Source of the DNA: Anopheles merus
Lineage: Eukaryota; Arthropoda; Insecta; Diptera; Culicidae
Assembly (NCBI RefSeq): GCF_017562075.2
Contig: NC_054082.1
Coordinates: 28,340,231 to 28,404,230 of the forward strand
DNA length: 64,000 nt
Reading direction: 5' to 3'
In this document: positions 50,531 through 60,972 of the stretch, in pieces
Numbering within the stretch: the first letter of the stretch is position 1
Layout of the letters: every line of letters begins with the position of its first letter
Translations under genes and position numbers: made by a program
Notes under the pieces: generated by a model
What the model saw: the letters and a program-made list of their open reading frames with translations, nothing else
Told to the model about the DNA's origin: nothing
The model's database searches: none

Positions 50531-53500
50531 AATCATTTCATAGCTGCTTATTATTTAGTTTTAGCTCGCTGACGGAAAGAGGGCTCACCACGATATGTGC
50601 CATTCCATTTATGTTGTGCAATTATGCAATGGGCGGATACATACAGCAGCATATGCTCCAGTCCTATTGGATCATTTCTAAAATGCATCCCAACTGACGA
50701 GCGATGATGAGAGGTGCGATCAATGGCTGAGGGTCATATGTGATTTTCTAGAACTCTCACATCATATAAGATTTTTGCATTGAGTTGGTTGGGCAAACCC
50801 CACCCTTGCTGCTCCCCTTTACATTGCATAATAGGGGCCTTTTTGAACAATAGCCAACCATCAACTTAAGTTCGTTTAAATTTAGCATCGTTCGATCGGT
50901 TGGTGCGAGAACATTGCCTAATATTGTGTGCATTTTGCAGCGGCTCGCAACGATCCTCGCTGCGACAGCCAAAGTAAAGATTGACCTCATTGATGATGGC
51001 ACGTGACGGAGCTATGCTCACACAGTAATGCTGTTTTCATGCGCAAGAATGTGATAGGACTATGTTTATTACCGCCGTGCTGACCTCCACTGGCTGTTTG
51101 GCCTTCGCGTGAACCATTTTTTTTTTTCGTTTGATGTCACAAAGTTACTATCCGGTTACGACCAGTCCGCAGTTGATGGGTTGAGATATTGCCTGCCCTT
51201 GAATTTTACAAACCACTTTAATCGTTCTGAATTACTCTGTTCAACCTGCAAACGAGATTACTGTACCGCAAAAAGAGAATGTTTAGTATTCTATGATTAA
51301 TGGAAGGTTTTTTTGGACATTTTGGACCGTCCCAGACACCATAGTCGTTAATCATCGGTACATGGGAAAGGTAAAGAACGGTCCTTAATTTAAAGCAGGA
51401 TTGGGGATGATTGATTTCTAAGCTTAATATTCTGCCAATCTCCTTCAGCAAGACCTAGCGCAGCCAAAACACGTTACCACCCAGCCATAAAATGGATATC
51501 AGTACATCAACCGCTTCGCACTGCAGAAAGGGGAGACAAACAACAAACTGATGTAATCTGTGTGTCTCAAATGGTTGCGTGCGGTTTGCGACGAGTCACG
51601 ATTAGCGCGACGACCCGCGCCAAGCGGTTTGGTCGCCGTCACCGTGTTTCATCGTGACCGGAAAATCTGGTCGTATAAAATCAAAAATGGAAAGTTTCAT
51701 GGTTTCTTTTTATTTGCTATCGAACGCACACCGGCGTAACCAAGAGCTGTGTGATAAAAAGTATGGCAAGTACATTATTTTTGCTGCGATCGAGCCATGT
51801 AGGAAAGGAATTTCGCACAAACAGTGACTAGACAGAAATTGTAGGTTTTTATAGAGCTAAAATGTGTCATCTCGAAGATATCGAGTGGAGCAAATGTGCA
51901 ACCCGTCCGTATCCGTATAAGCATATCAGCACCATGTTACATGATATCAGGCGCTACCGATTTGTGTGATTTTTAAGAGCAAACCTTTATCAATGTGCTA
52001 TGCAATGATGATTGTATCAAAAGAGAGAGAAAAAAACAACCCACACACATCGTGCACATACCCCACCAGCGCGATTTGTTCCTTTCCAATCTGCGAGCAG
52101 ACACGCGCTTGCTTTAACCCTACGAACACCACCACAAACACCACCACCACCACCACCACCACCACTACGAACGCGACAAAGCACCGTGGAAGGGGTTGCG
52201 TTGGATCGTTACAGTATGGCGTGGTGGAACATTGCGCGTCCAGTCACGACCGCTGACCGACGAGCGTTCGCGGGCAGTGCAAAGTGAACCTTCACCATCC
52301 ACGGAAGTTTCGCTGCTGGCAAAGATTTCTCAATTCCCCCAAACGTGTGTGTGTGTGCGTCTGTCTCCATAGCAACAAGAGGGAGTTTGCATAGGCCCAC
52401 CGCGACTAAAAAGTAGGTTGACGGAACGAAAGCGATCGTCGCCGCGTACGTTGTGTATTCCGCCACGTTCTTGGTGGACCAAAGCTGTGCTAAGGTGAGG
52501 GTGAACGAGTTTTATGTTCAGGGCTTGAAAATCAACACCGAACTCGCACGTAACCGACTCGATTCTGTTCCACGAGAGCCGATTATACAGTAAGTAATGC
52601 TTTATACTTAATCATTGCAAGTTTAAATAATGGAAAATCGGTTCAATGTCCGATCGGTTTTGGGCAATGATGTAATGCTCGGCCTGCCTGCGGGTATTGA
52701 TTAATTGTTAATCGTGTTGTGAAGAATTGTGCAAAATGGCAAACTTCGTCAATTAGCCCGCGAGTGCCCCCGATAAGTGGTGGTGAGGTACCGCCCCATG
52801 GGTCACTGTTTCACTGCAACAGATCGCCCAATCCGTAGCATTAAGCTGTTTTAAGTTGAGGTAGCAGAGTGGAACACATCAATCCTATCTAGCCGGTAAC
52901 CCCTGTTGACTTTCCGTCAGACAGAGCCCGTATGGTAATCTCTGTATGGTATTTTGCAAGAATTTGGTTTTTTTTTGTTGCTGGTGCTGCTGATCTGGCG
53001 AACGGAAACGAAAACCATTCCGGTTGGTTCTTTAGCAATCAGTTGGCAGACAGACGCACTTGTTTCCTTGATTTTTTGATTTATGCGTCTGCAGAGTGGA
53101 GATGTAAGTGGACCATGGACGACGTACTGTGCGATACCCAGCTGTCTAGTGCGCATTGCTTGCTAACGTAGTTGGCATCGGTTTTCATTTATACTATTGC
53201 AGTAGTTGTAGGTTGGTAGACGCGGCGTTCCTGTGGTTCTTCTGCTTGGACCAGGAAGCACTACCAGTTCATCCGATTTTCGGCAACCGGTTGTAACGAG
53301 TTATTTGGCTTCCAACTTGGCTCCATTACGCTGGGTAGCAAATATGTCCGCACAGCGATAAGAAACTTTTTTGTCTGTTTTGTTTCATGGACTATCTCAC
53401 AACCATAGCCATAAAAAGTAATCTCACTACTTACCAGCCCCACCCCATTACCATCGCAACCACATCCGATGACTTTCAACCATCCCCGGCCTACCACTTA

Positions 53501-54249
53501 CTTGTCCTTGGCTGACAAGGTGCTACTTTTATCTAGCGGTGAACATTTGCCCTCCGCTCTTTGTATTTCCGTGCATCGATGGGCTATGGGGGGCATCGTT
53601 AAACAAACGGTTGGTTCGTTTAATGAAATATCACGTTTCAAGTGGTCGACGCAAAACAACTTAAACGTTGCGAAGGGGACACTGAACAAATCGCGTGTGT
53701 GAAAACTGCGCTGATGACTGGTCAGTTTTTTAACGAACGGCTTCCCCCTGTCCTGTGCTGCTTTTGATTGTGAATACAATGTTTGGGTTCGTCTATCTTT
53801 ATTAGAATGTTTGATTTGCTGACTACAATTCTTGGTCCCTTACTTCGTTGCACTCCTTAGAAGGTTCCGAGTTGATGGCAATTCAAAAGGAGCTTCCGTT
53901 AAGTGTGATTATTTGAACTTTAATTAAAGGATGAGAGTAGAATACGGATATTGGGGATATTTTTAAGGGATTTGGGATATTTGCACACCATTACCAACAC
54001 ATTCAGGAAGTGGAATCCCAAAAGAGGAGTCAATCCCAAACTCGGACCAGAGACTAAGTGAGTTGAATGCAAAATATTGATTCACTAGCAGGCCCCCAAA
54101 AGATGTTGAAAGATTAGTAGAAGATTGGCTTTAGAGATTTGAACATTTAAACTATGATTCAAACATCTGAGAAGATTGATGATACTTATCTTTACGTCTT
54201 TATCGTATTTAAGGACTTAAAAATTTAACCACTTGAACAATAATTATTA
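50531..54249. other. Upstream spacer or 5' intron of Alas
   Basis: No coding exon found. Two donor-like sites on plus (GTGAGG after GCTGTGCTAAG near 52496, and GTAAGT after GATTATACA at 52590) sit at the end of a CpG-bearing patch (52200-52590) that could be an alternative first exon. A CCA run lies at 52139-52165. Confidence 0.3.
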
Positions 54250-54356
54250 AATACCACGCAGCCGGATAGACAGTCCTTGGGGGAGATGATCTTTATAAGA
54301 CTTGAACAAACGACGGGCATTTTGTTAAATCTTGCGAACTAACGACTGTTCGCCCA
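54250..54356 (-). repeat. SINE200-like SINE fragment
   Basis: On minus it shows the head-half features of the family: a diverged tRNA-like start, GCCCGTCGTTTG in place of the CATGCCCGTC segment, and the GGACTGTCTATCCGGCTGCGTGG core. The 3' tail is missing. Confidence 0.5.
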
Positions 54357-56055
54357 ATCTCAGAGATGTGACAACGATCTTAGGGTAAAGATGAATAATT
54401 TAGATTTTACGGTAAAACGTATCGCTCCCTTCGGACTTGGCTAGATTCCCACCCGAGGCTGTCTTGTAAAGCCTGCATGATCGCCTAGCTTATTACTCAT
54501 ATTACACTAAGAGGAACAAAAAGAAGAAAGACGACCAAGGCTAGTATCGTCTTCCTTATCCTTACCAGTATCCTTATATGACCTGGAAATGATTTATACC
54601 AGGAACAATTGTTACTTTTCGGTGTAGCAAAAGCATAGCACAGTCGGCCAGGAAGCCCTTGGTATGCAGATAAACCAAACCAAACAAAGGAAACTAGGTT
54701 GAAGGCGGGGAGCATCATAAGCGGCACTTTGAAGTCATCGTTCAACTTCACCTATCGCTCCTCCGGTACCATGGCCAGCCACAGCCGTCCATAGCATCAG
54801 CCAATATTGATGTCGACTTACGGAACAGTTCACTGTAGAGAGCAGCCGACACCAAGATGGAAGGAACCTTCCCTAGTGAGACATGGATTCTTGTAAAATA
54901 TGGCCGTTAGAATGATGCCAGACAATTCCTACTGGAATTTTGAACAAAATTCTGCTGTAGAAAACCTACATAGCGTTAAGTTCTTTATTTCCTCGCATAC
55001 GTGTCCGGAAAAGAAGCTATCAATCAACTGGTTGGAATTTGTTTACTCAGCACCTCAGTACTCTTTTCGCCATACAACCCCCCCCCCCCCCCCCCAACCT
55101 TGTTATTGTGGCAAGACAGTACGCCTGTTCAAATGATACAGTAGCAAGTGCGCACCTACAATACTCCCGTTTGTAGCTTTGCGCTATTGTTACAGATGGT
55201 GTCAGCTATTTCTTTACCTTTCACCGTCCCCAGGTTTTAACGTCAATCGCACACTTCCTTTTAACCAATAGCCGGTGTAATAACGTACCAAATTAGGCAT
55301 TCGGTAAGCTCGTGCAAATGGCACGATACAAACGCCACGCCATTACTATATCGAACACGAACATCGTGCCAAGAGTATCCGATAAGAAATTACTTATCGG
55401 CACGAAATCGTTCTACAGTTCTCATTTGCCATTCGAATCAATTGTAAGCACCCCCTCGAACCCCCCCCCCCCTCTTCTTCCCCTTCCGTACTCCGCTCTC
55501 TAGGTCGTTTCCGGCGCAAAAGGCAACGCGCAACGGTAGAAGGTTATTAAAATTCATCATCCTTCCATCGTCGTGTGACCCTGTTTGTGTCCTGTACGAC
55601 CTTCCCTGTCTCTTGGTGTACTGTGCGCGTACGGCTGTTTTGCGCCCGGCAGGAATCATTCTTCGCGGTTCAGTTGTCTAATGCTATTTCGCAAACAAGC
55701 CAACGCGGTTCTTCGCGTTCCAGCGCATTGTAACACGACGGCAACAGTTTTTGGGTGCAGTTAAACCACCATCCCGTGAGAAGAGAGAGAGAGTCCACCG
55801 TTATCTGTGGGTGGCGAATCGCAAGGTGAGGACTCCCTGCGTACGGAGGGAGATCACCATTGAATACGGTGGCGCAATCATCTGCAAAACAGCATCACCG
55901 TCACCGGTATCAGAGCAGATTAAGGGCACCACACTGCAGTCCGAAGAGTGGGGAAAGAACTGCTGCAGGAACCATCGATCTACAGGCAGCAGCAACAGCA
56001 ACAATCGTGTGCTGTGTGTGGACCCGACCCTGCAGAGATTGCCGGGCGGGTTTGG
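54357..56055. other. Gene-free stretch upstream of the Alas TATA site
   Basis: No exon or family match. It contains homopolymer C tracts (55078-55095 and 55460-55472) and AT-rich flanks. Open frames are short and overlap antisense ones. Confidence 0.45.
55078..55095. repeat. Poly-C tract, 18 C
   Basis: A pure homopolymer run of C on plus. Confidence 0.95.
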
Positions 56056-56095
56056 TATATAAAGCGAACGACACCCCGTGCGCCGTTCGACAGTT
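56056..56095 (+). promoter_or_regulatory. Candidate TATA-type core promoter for Alas
   Basis: TATATAAAG at 56056-56064 is followed by a weak initiator-like ACAGTT at 56090-56095, about 36 bp from the first T, slightly longer than the usual 28-33. It is on the same strand as Alas and 1.67 kb upstream of the main start. Downstream donors (GTAAGA 56373, GTAAGC 56695, GTTTGT 56911) could join it to the 57665 exon. Confidence 0.35.
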
Positions 56096-56164
56096 GCCGA
56101 TCTGGTACGGATCCATGTAGAGTAAAACCAAAGCTCCAGTTTTGCCACCCGAATCGACATCTGT

Positions 56165-56189
56165 GTGCGTGTGTGTGTGTGTGTGTGTG
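56165..56189. repeat. (GT)n microsatellite
   Basis: A short GT run in the Alas upstream region. Confidence 0.9.
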
Positions 56190-56901
56190 CTGTTGTTTGA
56201 AAGCATATTGGTGGTGGTGGCCTCCCATTCGAACCGTCGCTTACCGGGACGATTGACTGTGTGATCTGCTGCTGCGTGTCTGCTCCCACTCTTTGGCAAG
56301 CTTAGTTTTGCTCTCTAATATAAGAGCACTATTATACCCCTTTGAGGAGCGAGGAGAAGGAAGTGGTGGGTAAGACACCACCGCCAGAGACAGTCTGACC
56401 TGTGGCTGTGGCCGGCCCATGCGTTCAGTGGTGCATTGGTAGTGTCTGCAGCAGTGCCATGGTGTTGCGGTTCAGAAGGCGATGGTAACTCGATTGTGAT
56501 TATATACCTATTGGACAGTTGGACTAACCATACCACAGCGCCTACTACTGTGTGTTGCGATCGCGGTGCCAAGGGACATACCGTGCGGTTTCGAAAGTTT
56601 AGTGCCCTCCAGAGGTGTGGAGGTATATCTTGTGAGAGAAACAAACTTTAAAAACACAACCCTGGTAATAGTAGTGTATCGAGTGGATAGGTGGGTAAGC
56701 AAGAAACTTGTTTCACGCTGGACACGTTGATTGATGAGTGAGCCTCTTGGTGGACCTAAACATCGCATCCAGATCAAGAAGCAATTCAGCAACATTATCT
56801 GTCGTTTTTTTTTGTTCGTTTACTAAGTGATCTGAATTTACGCCCGGAAGATTCTGTTTTGTACGCTTCATAGGAACATCTAACTCCAGAAATCCACAAA
56901 T

Positions 56902-56910
56902 ATGATGCAG
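56902..56910 (+). other. Possible three-codon start microexon of Alas
   Basis: ATG ATG CAG is followed by a GTTTGT donor. Joined to the acceptor at 57663-57664 it reads M-M-Q and then the open 20 codons (LFNLTTTSLFVARTV...) in frame with the conserved start MPCPFL. The donor is weak, so this is a possible alternative N-terminus of 23 extra residues, not a firm exon. Confidence 0.3.
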
Positions 56911-57724
56911 GTTTGTGATGCCGTTTATTTACTCAAATGTTTGAATGTTTTGTCTGGAAATTGAAGTGAGCGCAAGTTGTCCGTAAGAAGATAAGAAGTT
57001 GAATACGATCTAATCGTATATCAGGCACAAGATGTACTAAGCAAAGCAGGATCGTTTGAGTTGTCAAACTCTCTCATTCTATGCCCAAAAGTGTCTGAGT
57101 GCCACAACCACCGGCACTCATTCGGAATTGCTCCATACTGGAATGTTCTTTTTCGTTGCCAAGGGTGAGATTTGACTGTATTTGCTTAGAGGTCTTTTAG
57201 CGATTAGTTTACCGGTGGGCAAAGGCAATAAATAAAGAACTCAAAATATTGACTTCAATGCCGTTGGCTTAGAGCGCGTCGTTGGCCTTCGCTCCGCTCG
57301 CGCAAAAGATCCAAGGTGTGCGCAAGCAGTACTGTCGATTGACGCAAAGCCGACAAGAGGGGAGATTCTTTCCCCTTTCCCCATTCCCCCCCCCCTGCGA
57401 TCTCTCCCAAGCGACTCTTGGACACGGAGGACAATTTGCAAGTCGAATGTGTTTTGCTTGGCAAATTGCTCGCGCTGACCCGGATCGACCTGGATCCCTT
57501 CTTTGGCTCTACCTTCTCTTTCCCCATTGAAATCGTGCGTTAGTTGCAATGGAACCAGCGAACAGTTTTGGGAGAATTTTTGTTTTAATTTGAATCATCC
57601 ATCTAACGCTGTATTTAACCAATCGTTAATAAGCTTCCTTCGCTTTTTCTGACCATTTTTGCAGCTCTTCAATCTAACCACCACCTCCCTGTTCGTTGCC
57701 CGCACGGTAAGCAGCATTAAGAAG

Positions 57725-59449
57725 ATGCCTTGCCCGTTCCTGACCCGTCTCAGCACGAGCTACGTGCGCAACTATGCGCCGGCCCTGCTCAAAACGTACG
57801 GTGCCCAGTGCCCGGTGGTGCAGCGCACCATCTCCACCCTGCAGGGTGGTGCGCCGGCGGCCGGCGGTGCGGTTGGTTCCGGCGCCCAGGAGACGCCCAC
57901 CACCACCGTCAAGAAGGATGCGTCGACCGAGGCCCGGCGCAGCCTGAGCTCGATGCAGCAGCCGCATCCGGTGCAGCAGCAGCAGCCGGCCGCCGGGAAC
58001 AAGTGTCCGTTCCTGAGCACGGCCGCACCGCACGTGAAGAAGCTCGGCGCGGAAAGCGTGGAGATACCGGCGGAACGCACGTTCCAGTACGAGGACTTCT
58101 TCCACGAGCAGATCCTGCGCAAGAAGCAGGACCACTCGTACCGGGTGTTCAAGAAGGTGAACCGGCTGGCCGCCGACGGGCAGTTCCCGCGGGCGCTCGA
58201 GTACTCCTGGGGCGAGCGGCCGATTACGGTGTGGTGCTCGAACGACTACCTCGGCATGTCGTGCCATCCGGAGGTGAAGCGGGCGGTCGCCGACGCGCTC
58301 GAAACGTACGGCACCGGGGCGGGCGGTACGCGCAACATTTCCGGCAACTCGATGAACCACGAAAACCTGGAGCGCCGGCTGGCCGAGCTGCACCAGAAGG
58401 AGAGCGCGCTGCTCTTCACCTCCTGCTTCGTGGCGAACGATTCGACGCTGTTCACGCTGGCGAAGGCGCTGCCCGGGTGTCACATCTTTTCCGACGCCGG
58501 CAACCACGCCTCGATGATACAGGGCATCCGCAACAGTGGCGTGCCGAAGCACATCTTCCGCCACAACGATCCGGCGCATCTGCGCGAGCTGCTGCAGCGC
58601 GTCGACCGGTCGCTGCCGAAGATAGTCGCGTTCGAGACGGTCCACTCGATGTCGGGCGCGGTCTGTCCGCTGGAGGAGCTGTGCGAGATCGCGCACGAGT
58701 ACGGTGCGCTAACGTTCGTGGACGAGGTGCACGCGGTCGGGCTGTACGGCGAGCATGGGGCGGGCATTGGCGAGCGCGAGGGCCAGCTGCACAACATGGA
58801 CATCATTTCCGGCACGCTCGGGAAGGCGTTCGGCAACGTCGGCGGGTACATTGCCGGGACGGCGCTGCTGATTGACATGATCCGGTCGTATGCGGCCGGG
58901 TTTATCTTTACCACCTCGCTGCCACCGACCGTACTGTGCGGTGCGCTGAAGGCGGTCGACATTCTCGCGTCGGAGGAGGGCCGCGAGCTGCGCGCCCGCC
59001 ACCAGTCGAACGTGCGCTATCTGCGCCAGCGGCTGCAGGAGGAGGGCTTCCCGGTGGAGCATACGCCGAGCCACATCATTCCGGTGAAGATCGGCAATCC
59101 GCAGCAGTGCACCGAGCTGTCGGACCGCATGATACAGCGCTTCGGGCATTACGTGCAGGCGATCAACTATCCGACGGTGGCGCGCGGTGAGGAGAAGCTT
59201 CGGCTGGCTCCGACGCCTCACCATACGCGCGCCATGATGGACGAGCTGGTGCGCGACATGAAGGTGGTCTGGCAGGATCTCAAGATGCCGCTGGGCGGCA
59301 AACACTGCCCGGAGGAGTGTGCCTTCTGCCGGAAGCCGCTGCTGTTCGATCGATTCGAGGCGCGCACGAGCGCTGGCGCGTCCAGCTGCGCCCAGGAGCT
59401 CCACTGCCAGATACCGAACTGCCCGCAGATCGCTGCCGTGGCCAATTAG
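57725..59449 (+). CDS. Alas: 5-aminolevulinate synthase, mitochondrial
   Basis: PLP enzyme of the mitochondrial matrix. It condenses glycine and succinyl-CoA to 5-aminolevulinate, the committed step of haem synthesis. The 574-residue frame has no intron after the acceptor at 57664. The presequence carries three haem-regulatory CP motifs: Cys3-Pro4 (PCPFL), Cys29-Pro30 and Cys94-Pro95 (KCPFL), as in vertebrate ALAS1. The catalytic core includes SNDYLGM, GTGAGGTRNISG, DAGNHASMI, FVDEVHAVG (Asp333) and the PLP lysine in GTLGKAFG (Lys367). The C-terminus contains ECAFCRKPL, matching the ECNFCRRPL segment of human ALAS1, followed by a Cys-bearing extension. I chose the ATG at 57725 because MPCPFL matches the family start. 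Upstream codons to 57665 are open, so a longer N-terminus is possible. Confidence 0.97.
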   Translation: MPCPFLTRLSTSYVRNYAPALLKTYGAQCPVVQRTISTLQGGAPAAGGAVGSGAQETPTTTVKKDASTEARRSLSSMQQPHPVQQQQPAAGNKCPFLSTAAPHVKKLGAESVEIPAERTFQYEDFFHEQILRKKQDHSYRVFKKVNRLAADGQFPRALEYSWGERPITVWCSNDYLGMSCHPEVKRAVADALETYGTGAGGTRNISGNSMNHENLERRLAELHQKESALLFTSCFVANDSTLFTLAKALPGCHIFSDAGNHASMIQGIRNSGVPKHIFRHNDPAHLRELLQRVDRSLPKIVAFETVHSMSGAVCPLEELCEIAHEYGALTFVDEVHAVGLYGEHGAGIGEREGQLHNMDIISGTLGKAFGNVGGYIAGTALLIDMIRSYAAGFIFTTSLPPTVLCGALKAVDILASEEGRELRARHQSNVRYLRQRLQEEGFPVEHTPSHIIPVKIGNPQQCTELSDRMIQRFGHYVQAINYPTVARGEEKLRLAPTPHHTRAMMDELVRDMKVVWQDLKMPLGGKHCPEECAFCRKPLLFDRFEARTSAGASSCAQELHCQIPNCPQIAAVAN

Positions 59450-60255
59450 AGAGAGAGAGAAAGCGGTGTGAGAGCGCAAAATTGCTTCCATCGAGGTGTA
59501 GGTGTGCTCTCGGGGAAGGGAAAAGATGGTACACTTTTGGGGTGATCGCTTCGGTGTTGGGAAGCTGTACACAAGCAGACAACCAGGCAAAAAGAGTATA
59601 ATAGTCCTTCTTTCCGGTTGTGTCGAAGACGCAATGACATATCGACATGCCGAATCAAAAAACTCGTATTATTTTTGGACACAATCTCCCCTTTCCGGTT
59701 ATCTTCGCCGGATGAGTGTGTCCTCTGTCTGTCTCTCTCTATCTCTTTTCCCCCTGCTCGTTATATTTATGTAGGTGCAATGTTGAATGTTGTTCCACTG
59801 TGTTGTAAGCCAATGTAACTTGTTAATTCCGCGTCCAGGCGGGCATTTTTACAAGCATGTTGCGTTGTGAAATGGTGACCCACCCTTCTAGGCCTTGCTC
59901 CATTCCAGAGTCGTAGTTACCGAATTTGTTATCTATCTGTCTTGTTTTGTTTTGTTTTATTCCGCTCGGCCAGCCAAGCGGGTCCATGAGGGAAAATTCT
60001 ACCAACTACTTATTACAACACCGGCTGTCTTTTGTTGTTTCTGCCGACGAGATCGTACACCGGATGCAATCTGGGCCGTAATGTCGAAACGACAAAATTT
60101 CTATCCTAATCGCTAGTAGCAGCAGCAGCAGTAGCGTGAGCAACAGCAGCTTTTCGTCGATATGTCGTTGACAATAAATTAACAGTTGAATTGAAAATGT
60201 CTATTCCACACACACACAAAAAGTATACATTATATACACTGTCGTCTAAAATAAA
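59450..60255 (+). other. Alas 3' UTR with two polyadenylation signals
   Basis: Downstream of the Alas TAG, AATAAA hexamers occur at 60173-60178 and 60250-60255, after a CAG-rich patch (60115-60150). Either may mark the transcript end. A short GA run lies directly after the stop. Confidence 0.55.
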
Positions 60256-60845
60256 TGTTATTTCAAATCATGGCAAAACTAAAGAAGTGAATAATTATCC
60301 TTCGAAAAAACAGTCCGAAAACGATTTCGAGAAAGATTTATGCAATACCCTTGAGAGTGGGATATGGTAACATTAGAATTGATTGACTGAGAATTTGGCA
60401 ATTCGCTTAAATTGCCTATCATTTAAACCCCGTAATACGACCATTATATAAAGGAACTATCGTTGGATAATTGGTAAAAATCATAACATAATTAAATATA
60501 CTGACAATTTTGTACAAAATACTCCACTACAATTATATCAAGAAATTACGAGAAACGGATGTTTGAAACGCTTTTGTCATCCACGTGATGATGCACGATG
60601 TGCCGTTCGGTGCGCGGTACAGATACTGACAGAATACAGCGGTACGGTACCGCAAATTAGAATTGTGCTTGAGTATTTTGTTCATTAATTGTACTCTTTC
60701 TTAAACTACTTAAAAATATGCTTAAAAATAAACTTACTGCTGCATCATGTTTCCAGACTACGCTTTTTTTTAAAAATAATTATGCATTTATCTGTCAAAC
60801 ACGATAGCCCCCACCCAGAAGGACCCACTGTGCACGATTGTGTCA
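60256..60845. other. AT-rich spacer between Alas and Sec13
   Basis: Low-GC sequence with no open frame of note and no repeat family recognised. The right part is the Sec13 promoter side. Confidence 0.5.
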
Positions 60846-60885
60846 ACAGCGCGCGCTGTGTTTTTGTTCCACGTCAAATATCAGT
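60846..60885 (+). promoter_or_regulatory. Sec13 core promoter candidate: GC palindrome and initiator
   Basis: A perfect 14 bp palindrome, ACAGCGCGCGCTGT (60846-60859), is followed by an insect-type initiator TCAGT (60881-60885), 88 bp before the Sec13 ATG. No TATA box is seen, which fits a housekeeping promoter. The function is inferred from position only. Confidence 0.35.
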
Positions 60886-60972
60886 GGTAAAGTTTTCCAA
60901 AACACACACCCGCAGCGGCACCTAATTTTGCACCTATTTCTTGCGACAAATTTTGCTCACCCGCTTCGCAAA

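Noticed and set aside
57674..59590. Long antisense frames of 340 and 293 codons opposite Alas, and a 381-codon frame on the same strand
   Set aside because: They are shadows of a GC-rich coding sequence with strong third-position GC bias. The translations are rich in Arg, Ala, His and Leu with no family match.
12072..60587. Perfect CACGTG E-boxes (for example 12072, 17130, 31246, 33225, 45372, 47522, 51000, 60582) as evidence of USF autoregulation
   Set aside because: About a dozen sites is no more than expected by chance in 64 kb, and none is tied to a mapped promoter.
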